A stretch of DNA of 43,586 nt from Brenneria alni (GTDB taxonomy: Bacteria > Pseudomonadota > Gammaproteobacteria > Enterobacterales > Enterobacteriaceae). Of the stretch, positions 1-11,821 are shown piece after piece. The translations under genes were made by a program, and so were the position numbers. The notes beneath the pieces were generated by a model, which was not told the origin of the DNA, searched no databases, and worked only from the letters and a program-made list of their open reading frames with translations. The stretch covers positions 1 through 43,586 of the forward strand of contig NZ_MJLZ01000038.1 in the NCBI RefSeq assembly GCF_003666245.1. Direction: 5' to 3'. The first letter of the stretch is position 1, and every line of letters starts with the position of its first letter.

Positions 1-337
1 ATATTTATCTATCCGTTAAAAACATCCATCAATATCTTACTCTAAATCCGGTGAATAAGAATAGGAATAAGAATCAATAACCATAAATATATTCAAAATA
101 AATAATTTATAAGACCTTAATCACAGAATAAAAAACGCCATAACCACATTATAAATAAGGTTAATGGAATACATAAAAACGGTCTTGTGTAAAAAGCATG
201 ACCCGCAGTGAAATAAGGCTGTCATTCAGGCGAGTAATGAAGCCAACGCACATGCAACTTGAAGTATGACGAGTATATTATCCATAAAATTGGTCTTTGA
301 CATTCTGCTATGGGTTTATTCGGGGGATGAGAATTAA
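1..337. other. AT-rich upstream region of the ydh operon
   Basis: No coding region or RNA gene is recognisable here. The stretch is strongly AT-rich and must carry the promoter of the ydhY-first operon. In E. coli that operon is FNR-activated, but I could not find a convincing TTGAT-N4-ATCAA site; the best matches have only one good half-site, for example near positions 68-81 and 260-273. A purine-rich stretch (GGGGGATGAG, about 323-332) sits just before the ATG at 338 and may be the ribosome binding site. Confidence 0.4.
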
Positions 338-967
338 ATGCCGAATCAGGTTGAACGTCCTTTACTGGATCTGGGATTAACAAGACTGGAATTCCTGCGT
401 ATTTCAGGCAAAGGTCTGGCGGGAATCACTGTCGCGCCAGCACTGCTTTCCTTATTGGGATGCCGACAGGAAGACATTAACAGCGGCAATGTCGGGCTGA
501 CCACCACCCCGAAGGGGGTACTGGTAACCAAAAGAGCCAGATGCACTGGCTGCCACCGCTGTGAAACCGCCTGTACTACCTATAACGACGGTAGCGTCGG
601 TTCCTTCTTCTCACGGGTGAAAATCCACCGCCACTTCTATTACGGTGATGGCGGTATTGGCTCTGGCGGCGGATTGTATGGCGATCTCAATTTTACTACC
701 GACACCTGTCGGCAATGTAAAGATCCCGAATGTATGAAGGTCTGCCCGATCAACGTGATCGCTTATAACGAGGAGCAGGGTTGTATTACGGTGGATGCCA
801 GGCGCTGTATTGGTTGTGCCGCCTGTACCACCGCCTGCCCGTGGATGATGGCGACGGTAAATCCACAGATCAAAAAATCCGGTAAGTGTAATTTATGTGG
901 CGAATGCGCTGCCGCTTGCCCTACTGGTGCATTGAGTATCATCGACTGGAAAAATATTACGATCTGA
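338..967 (+). CDS. ydhY: Ferredoxin-like four-cluster 4Fe-4S protein YdhY
   Basis: Electron-transfer subunit of the ydhYVWXUT system. The 209-residue protein has four cysteine quartets, at C69/72/75/79, C124/127/132/136, C157/160/163/167 and C184/187/190/194, enough for four [4Fe-4S] clusters as in the DmsB/NrfC/PhsB family. The N-terminus has a hydrophobic stretch (about residues 26-41) ending in LLGC, which resembles a lipobox with Cys42; there is no twin-arginine pair, only a degenerate LTRLEFLRIS segment. Length and sequence match E. coli YdhY (about 208 aa) closely. It is the first gene of a six-gene co-directional run and probably passes electrons to or from the YdhV pterin enzyme. The physiological substrate of the system is unknown. 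In E. coli the operon is FNR-activated and repressed through NarL/NarP. Confidence 0.93.
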   Translation: MPNQVERPLLDLGLTRLEFLRISGKGLAGITVAPALLSLLGCRQEDINSGNVGLTTTPKGVLVTKRARCTGCHRCETACTTYNDGSVGSFFSRVKIHRHFYYGDGGIGSGGGLYGDLNFTTDTCRQCKDPECMKVCPINVIAYNEEQGCITVDARRCIGCAACTTACPWMMATVNPQIKKSGKCNLCGECAAACPTGALSIIDWKNITI

Positions 968-1019
968 GTCGTTCGGTTTTTATATCTATCCATGACGATG
1001 CTTCACACGCAGGAAATAA

Positions 1020-3125
<2,106 letters not shown>

Positions 3126-3136
3126 CGGTATTGATT

Positions 3137-3808
3137 ATGAATAAGACACCATCATTCACATCAGGGCCATCCGAGTCAGACGCGCATCAAGAGGCCCTGC
3201 CGGACTTAAGCAAAAGACGGTTACTGTTGCCCTTATCTCCCCGTGAGCAGACAGCAGACGAGGTTACCGAACCCAAAGCGCCGTTTTTAGCCGTGGCGGA
3301 TTATATCCGCCAGTGTTCGGCGGCGGGCGAACTGGTCAACATTCAGTGCTTTCAACAAGCCCCTTATGCTCTGGATGTACAGGCCATCAAAGGGCTGTTT
3401 GAACAAATCAACGCCAGCGAAACGTGTACGGACATTCTCTCCATCGGCAGCGATGAAGAACGGTATTACTACTCGGATCGCAGCATGAGTCACAACTATG
3501 CCCGGATTTTGGTTTTCACTCACCAGCCGGATGTCTGTAAAACCATTGCCGATACCGTCCGTTTTGAGTGCCAAACCTATCCGCGGCCATACAAGGTGCA
3601 GATGCTGCGATTTCCGCCCTACGCTTTCGATCAGGAAAAGATTGACGGCGCGGTTCGCTTTTTTGAGCAGTCCGATGAATTTCAGGATATCCGCCTCGTC
3701 GCGGCTTCTAATGGCGAACCTTATTTGTTCAGTGAACGTTTCATGAGTTATGGCAAGGCAAAAGGGCTGTGTGAGTGGATTGAGGTTGAACAATATGACA
3801 ACCCTTAA
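3137..3808 (+). CDS. ydhW: YdhW-like protein of the ydh redox operon, internally duplicated
   Basis: Soluble protein of unknown function, 223 aa from the ATG at 3137; a TTG six bases earlier is a less likely start. E. coli YdhW is about 215 aa. The C-terminal two thirds hold two related halves, about residues 68-125 and 154-212. Each has a PYA-[FL]-D motif, a helix, a stretch with YY/PY followed by S-[DE]-R-x-M-S, and a final G/A-rich helix. That points to an old tandem duplication of a small alpha/beta domain. The N-terminal 50 residues are polar and probably disordered. It lies 11 bases after ydhV and is followed by ydhX, so it is probably an accessory or maturation partner of the pterin enzyme; this is inference from position. 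No cofactor motif is visible. Confidence 0.85.
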   Translation: MNKTPSFTSGPSESDAHQEALPDLSKRRLLLPLSPREQTADEVTEPKAPFLAVADYIRQCSAAGELVNIQCFQQAPYALDVQAIKGLFEQINASETCTDILSIGSDEERYYYSDRSMSHNYARILVFTHQPDVCKTIADTVRFECQTYPRPYKVQMLRFPPYAFDQEKIDGAVRFFEQSDEFQDIRLVAASNGEPYLFSERFMSYGKAKGLCEWIEVEQYDNP

Positions 3809-3883
3809 CGGTTCTAAAAAGTGCGCATTGACGTTTCGGATGCAACCGACTTTGAACGACTCATTTTCTGGGAGGCAAGGAAG

Positions 3884-4555
3884 ATGACATGCTCACGCCG
3901 TAAATTTGTGCTCGGCATGGGATCGGTGATTTTTTTCAGCGCGCCGCTCTTCTCCGCCTTCGGCGGAACAGACAAAAACAAACCGGTGCGCTACGCCATG
4001 ATCCACGACGAAGTGCTGTGTAACGGTTGCAATATTTGCACCGTGGCCTGCCATAAAGTGAACAAAGTTCCTGTCGGCGCCTCAAGGATGAGCATTGCCC
4101 ATATTGCCATGACGCCCCCCGAACAGGGAAACACCTATCACTTTTTCCGCCACGCCTGCCAACATTGTGAAGATGCGCCCTGCATCTCCGTATGCCCGAC
4201 CGGTTCATCCTATCGGGATGAAAGCAACGGCATTGTGCGGGTGGACAAGGCGAAATGTATCGGTTGCAGCTACTGTATTTCAGCCTGTCCCTATCAAGTG
4301 CGTTACCTCAATCCGATAACCCGCGTGGCCGATAAATGCGATTTCTGTCTGGAGTCGCGGCTGAATAAAGGCTTTCCGCCAATCTGCGTCAGCGCCTGTC
4401 CGCAGAGTGCGCTTATTTTTGGGCGTGAGGACAGTGAACCCGTCCAGACCTGGCTGAAAACCCATGAATATTATCAATACCAACTGCCCGATGTCGGTAA
4501 GCCGCATATTTATCGTCGCCCCGGCCCCCATGACGTCGAAAAGGTAAATGTATGA
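3884..4555 (+). CDS. ydhX: Tat-exported four-cluster 4Fe-4S protein YdhX
   Basis: Periplasmic iron-sulfur electron carrier of the NrfC/PhsB type. I chose the ATG at 3884 rather than the GTG at 3821 because GGAGG and AAGGAAG sequences lie just upstream and the product then begins with a twin-arginine signal (SRRKFVLGMG, residues 4-13) and is 223 aa, against about 222 for E. coli YdhX. Cysteine quartets are at C46/49/52/56, C92/95/100/104, C125/128/131/135 and C152/155/168/172, the last with the wide gap typical of this family. The stop overlaps the ydhU start by 4 bp (ATGA), so translation is coupled. It probably relays electrons between the YdhU membrane cytochrome and the other ydh proteins. 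Confidence 0.92.
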   Translation: MTCSRRKFVLGMGSVIFFSAPLFSAFGGTDKNKPVRYAMIHDEVLCNGCNICTVACHKVNKVPVGASRMSIAHIAMTPPEQGNTYHFFRHACQHCEDAPCISVCPTGSSYRDESNGIVRVDKAKCIGCSYCISACPYQVRYLNPITRVADKCDFCLESRLNKGFPPICVSACPQSALIFGREDSEPVQTWLKTHEYYQYQLPDVGKPHIYRRPGPHDVEKVNV

Positions 4556-5337
4556 ATATCATGCCGAATGCAGAGCGGTTTCAGGAGCAGCTTTATCAAT
4601 ATGTTTATATCTATACGCCTGATTTTTGGCCGGTATGGCTGATTCTGGCGGGGATTTTGTTGGTGGGAATGCTGGGCGTATTAACCCTGCATGGATTGCT
4701 GCGTTACAAATTCGCCCGGCCTCACGTCGGCTTACACCAGGAAAAAGTGTATCTCTACTCACGGGCGATCCGCTTATGGCACTTGAGTAATGCGTCACTG
4801 TTTATTCTGTTGCTCGCCAGTGGCTTACTTAACCACTTCGCGGTTGGCTCGGTGAAAGATACCGTGATACTGGTGGCTCTGCATGAACTGTGCGGCTATC
4901 TATTATTAATCAGTTGGGTTGCTTTTGTGTTGATCAATGCGTTTGGCGGCAACGGCCATCATTACCTTATTGAGCGTAAAAGCTGGGGACAACGGGCCTT
5001 TCTACAGGTTCGTTTTTATCTGTACGGCATCATCAAAGGGGAAGAACACCCGTTCCCGGCCACGCCACGCGCCAAGTTTAATCCGTTGCAACAGGTTGCT
5101 TATCTTGGCGTGATGTACGCGTTGCTGCCAGCCTTGCTGGCGACGGGCGTGTTGTTAAGCAACCCGCTGTGGCTCCCGGCTGATTTTGTGCTGGTCAAAG
5201 CCTGGCTGTTGCCGCTGCATCTGGCGCTGGCCGTTGCCAGCCTGTTCTTCCTTTGCGGGCATATTTATCTGTGTACCACCGGGCGAACGCCTACCCAAAC
5301 GTTCCGCTGCATGATTGATGGTTATCATCGTCATTAA
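4552..5337 (+). CDS. ydhU: Cytochrome b561-like membrane subunit YdhU
   Basis: Integral membrane protein of 261 aa, the same length as E. coli YdhU and related to the PhsC/thiosulfate-reductase cytochrome b family. Five hydrophobic segments are visible, about residues 25-50, 77-95, 104-130, 182-203 and 214-241. Histidines placed in or near them (H77, H111, H223, H237) are plausible haem b ligands. It would link the quinone pool to the exported ferredoxin YdhX. The start overlaps the ydhX stop (ATGA). Haem binding is inferred from the family and from histidine placement. Confidence 0.9.
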   Translation: MNIMPNAERFQEQLYQYVYIYTPDFWPVWLILAGILLVGMLGVLTLHGLLRYKFARPHVGLHQEKVYLYSRAIRLWHLSNASLFILLLASGLLNHFAVGSVKDTVILVALHELCGYLLLISWVAFVLINAFGGNGHHYLIERKSWGQRAFLQVRFYLYGIIKGEEHPFPATPRAKFNPLQQVAYLGVMYALLPALLATGVLLSNPLWLPADFVLVKAWLLPLHLALAVASLFFLCGHIYLCTTGRTPTQTFRCMIDGYHRH

Positions 5338-5372
5338 GGCGGAAAATAAGCGACGCAGGATATCAGGCGAGA

Positions 5373-6305
5373 ATGAACAAAATTACCCGTCAGCAATTAC
5401 ATTCATTACAGGTAAGCCCGCAGATTTATCGCTGGTTCCTGCGCCGTTTTCCGCAAGGCGGTGATTATACAGAGATTCATCATGCCCTGATGTGTGACGG
5501 ATACATTGAATGGATGGAAAGCCTGGTGGCGTACAGCTATGCCGTCAGCTTCGACACGCCGTCGTTCATTGCACAGGAAATAAGCGCCACACAGGCGATG
5601 GTTGACAGGTTGACTGACGGTAATAACGGGGTTATTCAGGTAAGGCCGCGTTCCCGTTCTGGAAAATATACACCTGATATGCTCAGTGAAGTGCAATTGG
5701 CCACTGGCGACCCGATGCTGGATATCGGCTGCATTGGCCTGCCAAGCAAAGTCGCCACGTCAGGCCCCTATAACTTTATCGGCAATTCAGGCGAAAACAG
5801 CGGCATTGCCAGCGTAGGCTACGCCTGTCAGCTCGCCAGTTCCGGCTTTGCAGTGAAGATCAGTAATGCCGGTCAGCACTGTCGTATCGGCAGTTTAGGC
5901 GGACGGGCACGCATCAGTAACAGTGGCAATTCCGCTAAAATCAGCAGCGCGGGCCGTGGCTCACACATATCCAACAGCGGTATGCGCAGCTATATCAGCA
6001 GCGTGGGCGAATCAACGACCATCGCCAATGTGGGTGATATGTGTAAAATCGGCACATCAGGAAATGACAACCGTATTGCCAATACGGGCAACAACGTTTC
6101 AATCTCGGTAACGGGTGAAAACACCGTGGTTACCTCGTCCGGCCTGATTAACACGCTGGTGCTGGGTAAAGGCGGCTGTGCCGCATTGACCTATCACGAT
6201 GGCGTTCGAACCCGTTTTCTGGTGGTCTATGAGGGCGAAAACGGCATCACCGCCGGGGTAAAATATCGGTTTAACGATGCATTTGAACTTGAGGTGTGCG
6301 GGTAA
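5373..6305 (+). CDS. ydhT: YdhT-like protein with a perfectly phased nine-residue repeat
   Basis: Last gene of the ydh operon, 310 aa, longer than E. coli YdhT (about 270 aa). Residues 1-115 form a non-repetitive, mostly helical N-terminal region. From residue 122 to 257 a glycine occurs at every ninth position without exception (122, 131, 140 and so on to 257). An Ile, Val or Leu always stands five residues after each glycine, giving about 15 units of G-x4-[ILV]-x3. The units are rich in Ser, Asn and Thr. This regularity predicts a solenoid, most likely a beta-helix with the aliphatic residues stacked inside. The C-terminal 50 residues look like a cap. There is no signal peptide, so it probably acts in the cytoplasm, perhaps as a scaffold or assembly factor for the ydh enzymes; that role is inference from operon position. 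Confidence 0.82.
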   Translation: MNKITRQQLHSLQVSPQIYRWFLRRFPQGGDYTEIHHALMCDGYIEWMESLVAYSYAVSFDTPSFIAQEISATQAMVDRLTDGNNGVIQVRPRSRSGKYTPDMLSEVQLATGDPMLDIGCIGLPSKVATSGPYNFIGNSGENSGIASVGYACQLASSGFAVKISNAGQHCRIGSLGGRARISNSGNSAKISSAGRGSHISNSGMRSYISSVGESTTIANVGDMCKIGTSGNDNRIANTGNNVSISVTGENTVVTSSGLINTLVLGKGGCAALTYHDGVRTRFLVVYEGENGITAGVKYRFNDAFELEVCG

Positions 6306-6420
6306 ATCGCCGTTAACAGCAACCGGCGGCGGCACCTATTCCACTTTCCCACCCGATAGTAAAAAGCGCCGCATAAGATCGCCCCCACGCCGCGCCATTA
6401 TCAAAATAAGAATTTACATA

Positions 6421-8868
6421 TCAAAGTCTTATCGGCTTGATATTCCAGATTTCCTCAGCATATTCACCGATGGTGCGATCGGAGGAGAAGTAGCCCATAT
6501 TGGCAATATTATGCGCGGTGCAGCGCGTCCATTCTTCCTTATTGCGATACAAATCGTCCACTCTGTCATGCGTATCAACATAGCTGCGGTAGTCTGCCAG
6601 CAGTTGATAGTAGTCACCAAAGTTCACCAGCGAATCAAATAGGTCGCTGTAGCGTCTGGTGTCATCCGGGCTGAAAACGCCGGTGGCAATCTGGGTGAGC
6701 ACCCGGTGCAACTCATCATCCTTATCGTAATATTCACGCGGGTTGTAACCATTTTGGCGCAGTGCCTCCACCTGATCGGCGGTATTACCGAAAATAAACA
6801 TATTTTCTTCGCCAACGTGTTCCAGCATTTCCACGTTGGCGCCGTCCAGCGTACCGATGGTCAAGGCGCCGTTTAGCGCAAACTTCATATTGCTGGTGCC
6901 TGAGGCTTCCGTACCCGCCAGTGAAATTTGCTCAGAGAGATCCGCCGCCGGGATAATGATCTGCGCCAGGCTGACGCTATAGTTGGGAATAAACACCACC
7001 TTCAACCGATCGTGCACGGCGGGATCATTGTTGATCACTTTCGCCACATCATTGATCAGATTGATAATATGCTTGGCCATGTAATAGGCCGATGCGGCTT
7101 TTCCGGCAAAGATCACCACGCGTGGCACCCGGTCAAGATCCGGATCGTCCTTAATGCGGTTGTAAAGCGTGATGATGTGCAACACATTCAGCAATTGCCG
7201 TTTGTATTCATGTATGCGTTTGATTTGCACATCAAACAGCGCCTCTGGATTGACGACGATATTTAAGTTTTCCGCAATGTAGTCTGCCAGGCGCTCCTTG
7301 TTCTCCAGCTTGGCCTCACTGATCTTCTGCACAAAAGCCGGGTAGTCAATATGTTGTTTCAGTTCGCTCAGTTGACTAAGATCGGTACGCCAGGTCTGCC
7401 CAATGGCATCGTCCAGCACCCTGGCAAGCGGGCGGTTTGCCAGCGCCAGCCAGCGCCGCGGCGTTACCCCATTGGTTTTATTACAGAAGCGGTTGGGGAA
7501 CAGACGCGCAAAATCGGCAAACAGCGACTGCACCATCAGATCGGAATGCAGCTCCGACACCCCGTTCACTTTATGGCTTGCCACCACCGCCAGCCAGGCC
7601 ATGCGGACTTTACGCCCGTTGGTTTCCTCAATGATGGAAACCCGCGCCAACAGATCATTGTCGTCAGGGAACTGTTTTTGGACGTACTCCAGAAAATGCT
7701 CGTTAATCTCGAAAATCAATTGCAGATGGCGCGGCAAAATTTTGCCCAGCATATCAACCGGCCAGGTTTCCAGCGCTTCCTGCATCAACGTATGGTTGGT
7801 ATAGGAAAAAACCTGGGTGACGACCTTCCAGGCATCCTGCCACTTGAATTTATGTTCATCAATCAGCAGCCGCATCAGTTCAGGGATTGCCAGCACCGGG
7901 TGGGTATCATTCAGGTGGATGGCGAATTTTTCCGCCAGATGGTTGTAGGTTTTATGCATCATCCAGTGGCGGCTGAGGATGTCCTGCACCGTGGCGGAAA
8001 CCAGGAAATATTCCTGACGCAGCCGCAGCTCACGCCCTGAATAGGTTGAGTCGTCAGGATAAAGTACTCTGGATACGTTTTCCGAATGGTTCTTATCTTC
8101 AACCGCCGCGAAATAATCGCCCTGATTAAATTTACCCAGATTGATTTCATTACTGGCCTGCGCACTCCATAAACGCAAAGTATTGGTCGCATCGGTATCA
8201 AAACCGGGAATGATCTGATCGTAAGCGCAAGCCAGAACTTCTTCCGTTTCCACCCAGCGGACTTTGGCGCCCTCCTGCTGGATACGTCCGCCAAAACGCA
8301 CTTTGTAGCGTGTGCTGTGGCGGGGGAACTCCCATGAATTACCGTATTCGAGCCAGTAATCCGGCGATTCCGCCTGCCGCCCATCAACGATATTTTGCTT
8401 AAACATGCCGTATTCGTAACGAATGCCATAGCCACGCCCCGGCAGCGCCATAGTGGCTAATGAGTCCAGAAAACAGGCCGCCAGCCGCCCCAGACCGCCA
8501 TTACCCAGGCCCGGATCGTTCTCTTCCTGTAAAAGATCGTCAAGTTCCAGCCCCATACCATCCAGCGCCGCCTTTAAATCGTCATAAAGGCCCATGGCCA
8601 GTAACGCATTAGATAGTGTGCGCCCCAGCAAGAATTCCATGGAAAGGTAATAGACCTGACGGACATCCTGCGAAAGCTGCGCCCGGTTAGAGCGCAGCCA
8701 GCGTTCAACCATGCGGTCACGCACCGCCAGCAGGGTGGCATTCAGCCAGTCATGCTGAGTGGCTATCGCCGGATCTTTGCCAATAGCGAACATGAGTTTG
8801 TAAGCGATGGAATGTTTCAACGCTTCCACACTGAGCGTTGGTGCAGTATAGATAAACGGCGTGTTCAT
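6421..8868 (-). CDS. glgP: Glycogen/maltodextrin phosphorylase GlgP
   Basis: Phosphorolyses alpha-1,4-glucan chain ends of glycogen to glucose-1-phosphate (GT35 family, pyridoxal-phosphate dependent). The ATG at 8868 gives 815 aa, the length of the E. coli enzyme, and the N-terminus [19 protein letters not shown] matches it; the upstream ATG at 8877 and TTG at 8883 are possible but less likely. Visible family blocks include [18 protein letters not shown] near residues 110-130, HLNDTHP, and the C-terminal [17 protein letters not shown] block, whose Lys holds the cofactor. It is the last gene of the glgBXCAP run and starts 62 bp after glgA. It ends facing ydhT across a 115-bp gap in which I see no clear terminator. 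Confidence 0.96.
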   Translation of the reverse strand: MNTPFIYTAPTLSVEALKHSIAYKLMFAIGKDPAIATQHDWLNATLLAVRDRMVERWLRSNRAQLSQDVRQVYYLSMEFLLGRTLSNALLAMGLYDDLKAALDGMGLELDDLLQEENDPGLGNGGLGRLAACFLDSLATMALPGRGYGIRYEYGMFKQNIVDGRQAESPDYWLEYGNSWEFPRHSTRYKVRFGGRIQQEGAKVRWVETEEVLACAYDQIIPGFDTDATNTLRLWSAQASNEINLGKFNQGDYFAAVEDKNHSENVSRVLYPDDSTYSGRELRLRQEYFLVSATVQDILSRHWMMHKTYNHLAEKFAIHLNDTHPVLAIPELMRLLIDEHKFKWQDAWKVVTQVFSYTNHTLMQEALETWPVDMLGKILPRHLQLIFEINEHFLEYVQKQFPDDNDLLARVSIIEETNGRKVRMAWLAVVASHKVNGVSELHSDLMVQSLFADFARLFPNRFCNKTNGVTPRRWLALANRPLARVLDDAIGQTWRTDLSQLSELKQHIDYPAFVQKISEAKLENKERLADYIAENLNIVVNPEALFDVQIKRIHEYKRQLLNVLHIITLYNRIKDDPDLDRVPRVVIFAGKAASAYYMAKHIINLINDVAKVINNDPAVHDRLKVVFIPNYSVSLAQIIIPAADLSEQISLAGTEASGTSNMKFALNGALTIGTLDGANVEMLEHVGEENMFIFGNTADQVEALRQNGYNPREYYDKDDELHRVLTQIATGVFSPDDTRRYSDLFDSLVNFGDYYQLLADYRSYVDTHDRVDDLYRNKEEWTRCTAHNIANMGYFSSDRTIGEYAEEIWNIKPIRL

Positions 8869-8930
8869 AATATTCATTCCCAAGTAAGTGTCACTATGCC
8901 CTTGATATTTCAGGCTACCGCACCTGAAAT

Positions 8931-10370
8931 CTACTGGGTATACAAGCGTTGATATAGCGCACGGTAAGCCTGAGCGGCTACCTGCCAGTCAAAATCCATT
9001 GCCATCGCCTGACGCTGCACATAACGCCAGAGCGTTGGGCGCGACCATAATACAAACACACGACGAATCGCCCTGGAGAGCGATCCAACATTACAATCAT
9101 TAAACACAAACCCGCTCGCCAGACCATCCGCCAGATTTTCCAGCGAGCAGTCAGCGACCGTATCCGCCAACCCGCCGGTACGGCGCACCAGCGGCAAGGT
9201 TCCATATTTCAGCCCATAGAGCTGCGTTAACCCGCAAGGCTCAAACCGGCTGGGAACCATGATGACATCCGCCCCGCCGATAATACGGTGAGAAAAGGCT
9301 TCGTGATAACCAATCTGCACCCCGACCTGGCCATGATACTTGGCGGCGGCGGCCAGAAACCCTTCCTGCAATTGGGCATCTCCCGCCCCCAGCACCGCCA
9401 GTTGCCCTCCCTGATCCAACAAGTCAGGCACCGCGCTCAAGGCAATATCCAGTCCCTTTTGGCTGGTAAGACGGCTGACAATGGCAAACACCGGCGCTTT
9501 GTCATCCACCTTAAGTCCCATCGCCGTTTGCAGATGCCGTTTATTCTCAGCCTTATTCGCCAGCACGTCCCGGTTGTAATGGCTGGTCAATAACGAATCA
9601 TGCGCCGGATTCCAGATAGCATCATCAACCCCATTGAGAATGCCTGATAAGCGCCCTTCTTCTTCCCGGCTTTTCAATAGCCCCTCCATACCATAACCGT
9701 ATTCAGGCAGGGTGATTTCATGCGCATAGGTCGGGCTGACGGTGGTGACATGATCGGCGTAATACAGCCCGGCTTTAAGGTAGGAAATCTGCCCATTAAA
9801 CTCCAGCCCATAAACCTGAAAGAAGTCCGGCGGAAGCTGAAGTTCAGCCATATGCCGGGCATCAAATAGCCCCTGATACGCTAGATTATGGACGGTAAAT
9901 ACCGATTTTGCCGGGCGGTTACGAGCCGCCAGATAGGCACAGGCCAACCCGGCGTGCCAGTCATGAGAATGCACAACGTCAGGCCGCCAGTAATGATCCA
10001 GCCCGCAGGCTATCTCGCATCCCATCCAGCCCAACAGGGCAAAACGTAAATAGTTGTCCGAATAAGCGTACAGTGCGGGATCGTGATAAGGGCTACCCGC
10101 ACGCTGGTACAGCGTCGGCGCATCAATCAGATAAATACCGACGCCATTAAAATGACCATACAGCAAGGTGACATGACCGGCGAACGTGTCCAGTTCACGC
10201 ACCACCTGCGTATTGGTAATACTTTTTTTCAGCGCGGGAAACGCAGGCAACATAACCCTAACATCCATGCCGGCCTCAATCTGTGCCGCAGGCAATGCCC
10301 CGGTAACATCCGCCAACCCCCCGGTTTTCAATAGCGGAAACAACTCTGAACAAACGTGTAATACCTGCAT
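8931..10370 (-). CDS. glgA: Glycogen synthase GlgA
   Basis: Transfers glucose from ADP-glucose to the growing alpha-1,4-glucan (GT5 family, GT-B fold). The ATG at 10370 is chosen over an ATG two codons upstream because AGGAG lies five bases before it and E. coli GlgA also begins MQVLHVCSE. The 479-aa product is of normal length. The ADP-glucose-binding KTGGLADV motif is at residues 15-22. The C-terminal domain has [10 protein letters not shown] and the [19 protein letters not shown] donor-site block. A 157-bp gap separates it from glgC, the widest in the operon; I see no promoter that I would defend there. Confidence 0.96.
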   Translation of the reverse strand: MQVLHVCSELFPLLKTGGLADVTGALPAAQIEAGMDVRVMLPAFPALKKSITNTQVVRELDTFAGHVTLLYGHFNGVGIYLIDAPTLYQRAGSPYHDPALYAYSDNYLRFALLGWMGCEIACGLDHYWRPDVVHSHDWHAGLACAYLAARNRPAKSVFTVHNLAYQGLFDARHMAELQLPPDFFQVYGLEFNGQISYLKAGLYYADHVTTVSPTYAHEITLPEYGYGMEGLLKSREEEGRLSGILNGVDDAIWNPAHDSLLTSHYNRDVLANKAENKRHLQTAMGLKVDDKAPVFAIVSRLTSQKGLDIALSAVPDLLDQGGQLAVLGAGDAQLQEGFLAAAAKYHGQVGVQIGYHEAFSHRIIGGADVIMVPSRFEPCGLTQLYGLKYGTLPLVRRTGGLADTVADCSLENLADGLASGFVFNDCNVGSLSRAIRRVFVLWSRPTLWRYVQRQAMAMDFDWQVAAQAYRALYQRLYTQ

Positions 10371-10527
10371 TATCACTCCTGTTTTGCCCCAATGACTTTA
10401 TGCGGGAAACACCATGACGAGTCCGATAACAACCTGCCAATTTGACTTCCAGTTTCGTTACCCACGATTCCTACGCCACCCGTCATCCCGCTTTCTCCAT
10501 CTTGAGGGCGCAAACCTGATATTTCTC

Positions 10528-11808
10528 TTACAGCTTTTCCAGCATCGCCCTCGTCACCAGCACAACGCCGTCTTCCGAACGATAAAAACGGCGGCTGTCT
10601 TCTTCCGCGTTTTCGCCAATGATCGTACCCTCCGGGAGTTTACAGGCGCGGTCGATGACACAGCGGCGCAGGCGGCAGGAACGACCGACGGTGACATCCG
10701 GCAACAATACCGTCGAATCAATGCTGCAAAACGAATTCACCCGAACGCGAGGAAACATCACCGAGTGCGTCACCACCGAACCGGAAATAATGCAGCCGCC
10801 TGACACCAGAGAGTTCATGGTCATACCGTGACTGCCGGAGTGGTCCTGCACAAATTTTGCAGGGGGTAATGACTCAATCGCCGAGCGAATCGGCCAGCTA
10901 AGGTCGTACATATCCAGTTCCGGCGTAACCGACGCCAAATCGAGGTTCGCCTGCCAGTATGCCTCCAGCGTACCGACATCCCGCCAGTAGGGCTGGCCAC
11001 TCTCGCCCGTTGTCACACACGAGAGGGTAAATGGATGCGCCCAGGCTGAACGTTGCGCGACAATTTTCGGGATCAGATCCTGGCCAAAGTCATGGTTGGA
11101 ATCCGTCACGCAAAGATCTTCTTCCAGTAAGCGATAAAGGTAGTTCGCATTAAAAACATAGATGCCCATGCTTGCCAGCGCCATATCCGGGTTATCCGGC
11201 ATGGGGATGGGCTTCTCCGGTTTTTCCGCGAAATCGAGGATACGGTGCTGTTTGTCCACGCTCATGACGCCAAAGGCGCTGGCTTCTTGCAGCGGCACAG
11301 GCAGACAGGCCACGGTGCATTCCGCCCCTTTTTCGACATGGTCGATCAACATGCGTGAATAATCCATTTTGTAGATATGATCGCCGGCCAGTATCACCAC
11401 ATACTCCGCCCGATAACGGCGGATGATATCCAGATTCTGACAGACCGCATCGGCGGTGCCGCGATACCAGTGCTCGGCGGCGGAGTTACGCTGCTGTGCC
11501 GGCAGCAGATCGATAAACTCGTTCATTTCCACATTCAGGAAAGACCAGCCGCGCTGAATATGCTGCACCAGCGTATGCGACTGATACTGAGTAATTACCC
11601 CGATACGCCGTATCCCGGAGTTGAGGCAGTTGGACAGGGCGAAATCAATAATGCGGAACTTGCCGCCGAAATGAACCGCAGGCTTGGCTCTTAGCGCCGT
11701 CAAATCTTTTAAACGCGTTCCCCGGCCCCCTGCCAGAATTAATGCCACTGACTTAAGGGGTAATTGTCTTGCCAGCATCAGGGGATCGTTTTTGTCGTTA
11801 TTCACCAT
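10528..11808 (-). CDS. glgC: Glucose-1-phosphate adenylyltransferase GlgC
   Basis: Makes ADP-glucose from ATP and glucose-1-phosphate, the committed and allosterically controlled step of bacterial glycogen synthesis. The 426-aa protein has the nucleotidyltransferase signature [15 protein letters not shown] (about residues 23-37), the [17 protein letters not shown] block that includes the activator-site lysine region, the WYRGTADAV substrate loop and the C-terminal left-handed beta-helix. It ends a few residues earlier than the E. coli protein (431 aa). The ATG follows AAGGAG. The gap to glgX is only 13 bp, which supports one transcript. Confidence 0.97.
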   Translation of the reverse strand: MVNNDKNDPLMLARQLPLKSVALILAGGRGTRLKDLTALRAKPAVHFGGKFRIIDFALSNCLNSGIRRIGVITQYQSHTLVQHIQRGWSFLNVEMNEFIDLLPAQQRNSAAEHWYRGTADAVCQNLDIIRRYRAEYVVILAGDHIYKMDYSRMLIDHVEKGAECTVACLPVPLQEASAFGVMSVDKQHRILDFAEKPEKPIPMPDNPDMALASMGIYVFNANYLYRLLEEDLCVTDSNHDFGQDLIPKIVAQRSAWAHPFTLSCVTTGESGQPYWRDVGTLEAYWQANLDLASVTPELDMYDLSWPIRSAIESLPPAKFVQDHSGSHGMTMNSLVSGGCIISGSVVTHSVMFPRVRVNSFCSIDSTVLLPDVTVGRSCRLRRCVIDRACKLPEGTIIGENAEEDSRRFYRSEDGVVLVTRAMLEKL

Positions 11809-11821
11809 GGCTAACTCCTTC

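Noticed and set aside
1-337. FNR box upstream of ydhY
   Set aside because: Only half-site matches were found by eye; none has both halves close to TTGAT-N4-ATCAA.
3821-3883. GTG start for ydhX 21 codons upstream
   Set aside because: The ATG at 3884 has a strong ribosome site and puts the twin-arginine motif at the N-terminus, as in E. coli.
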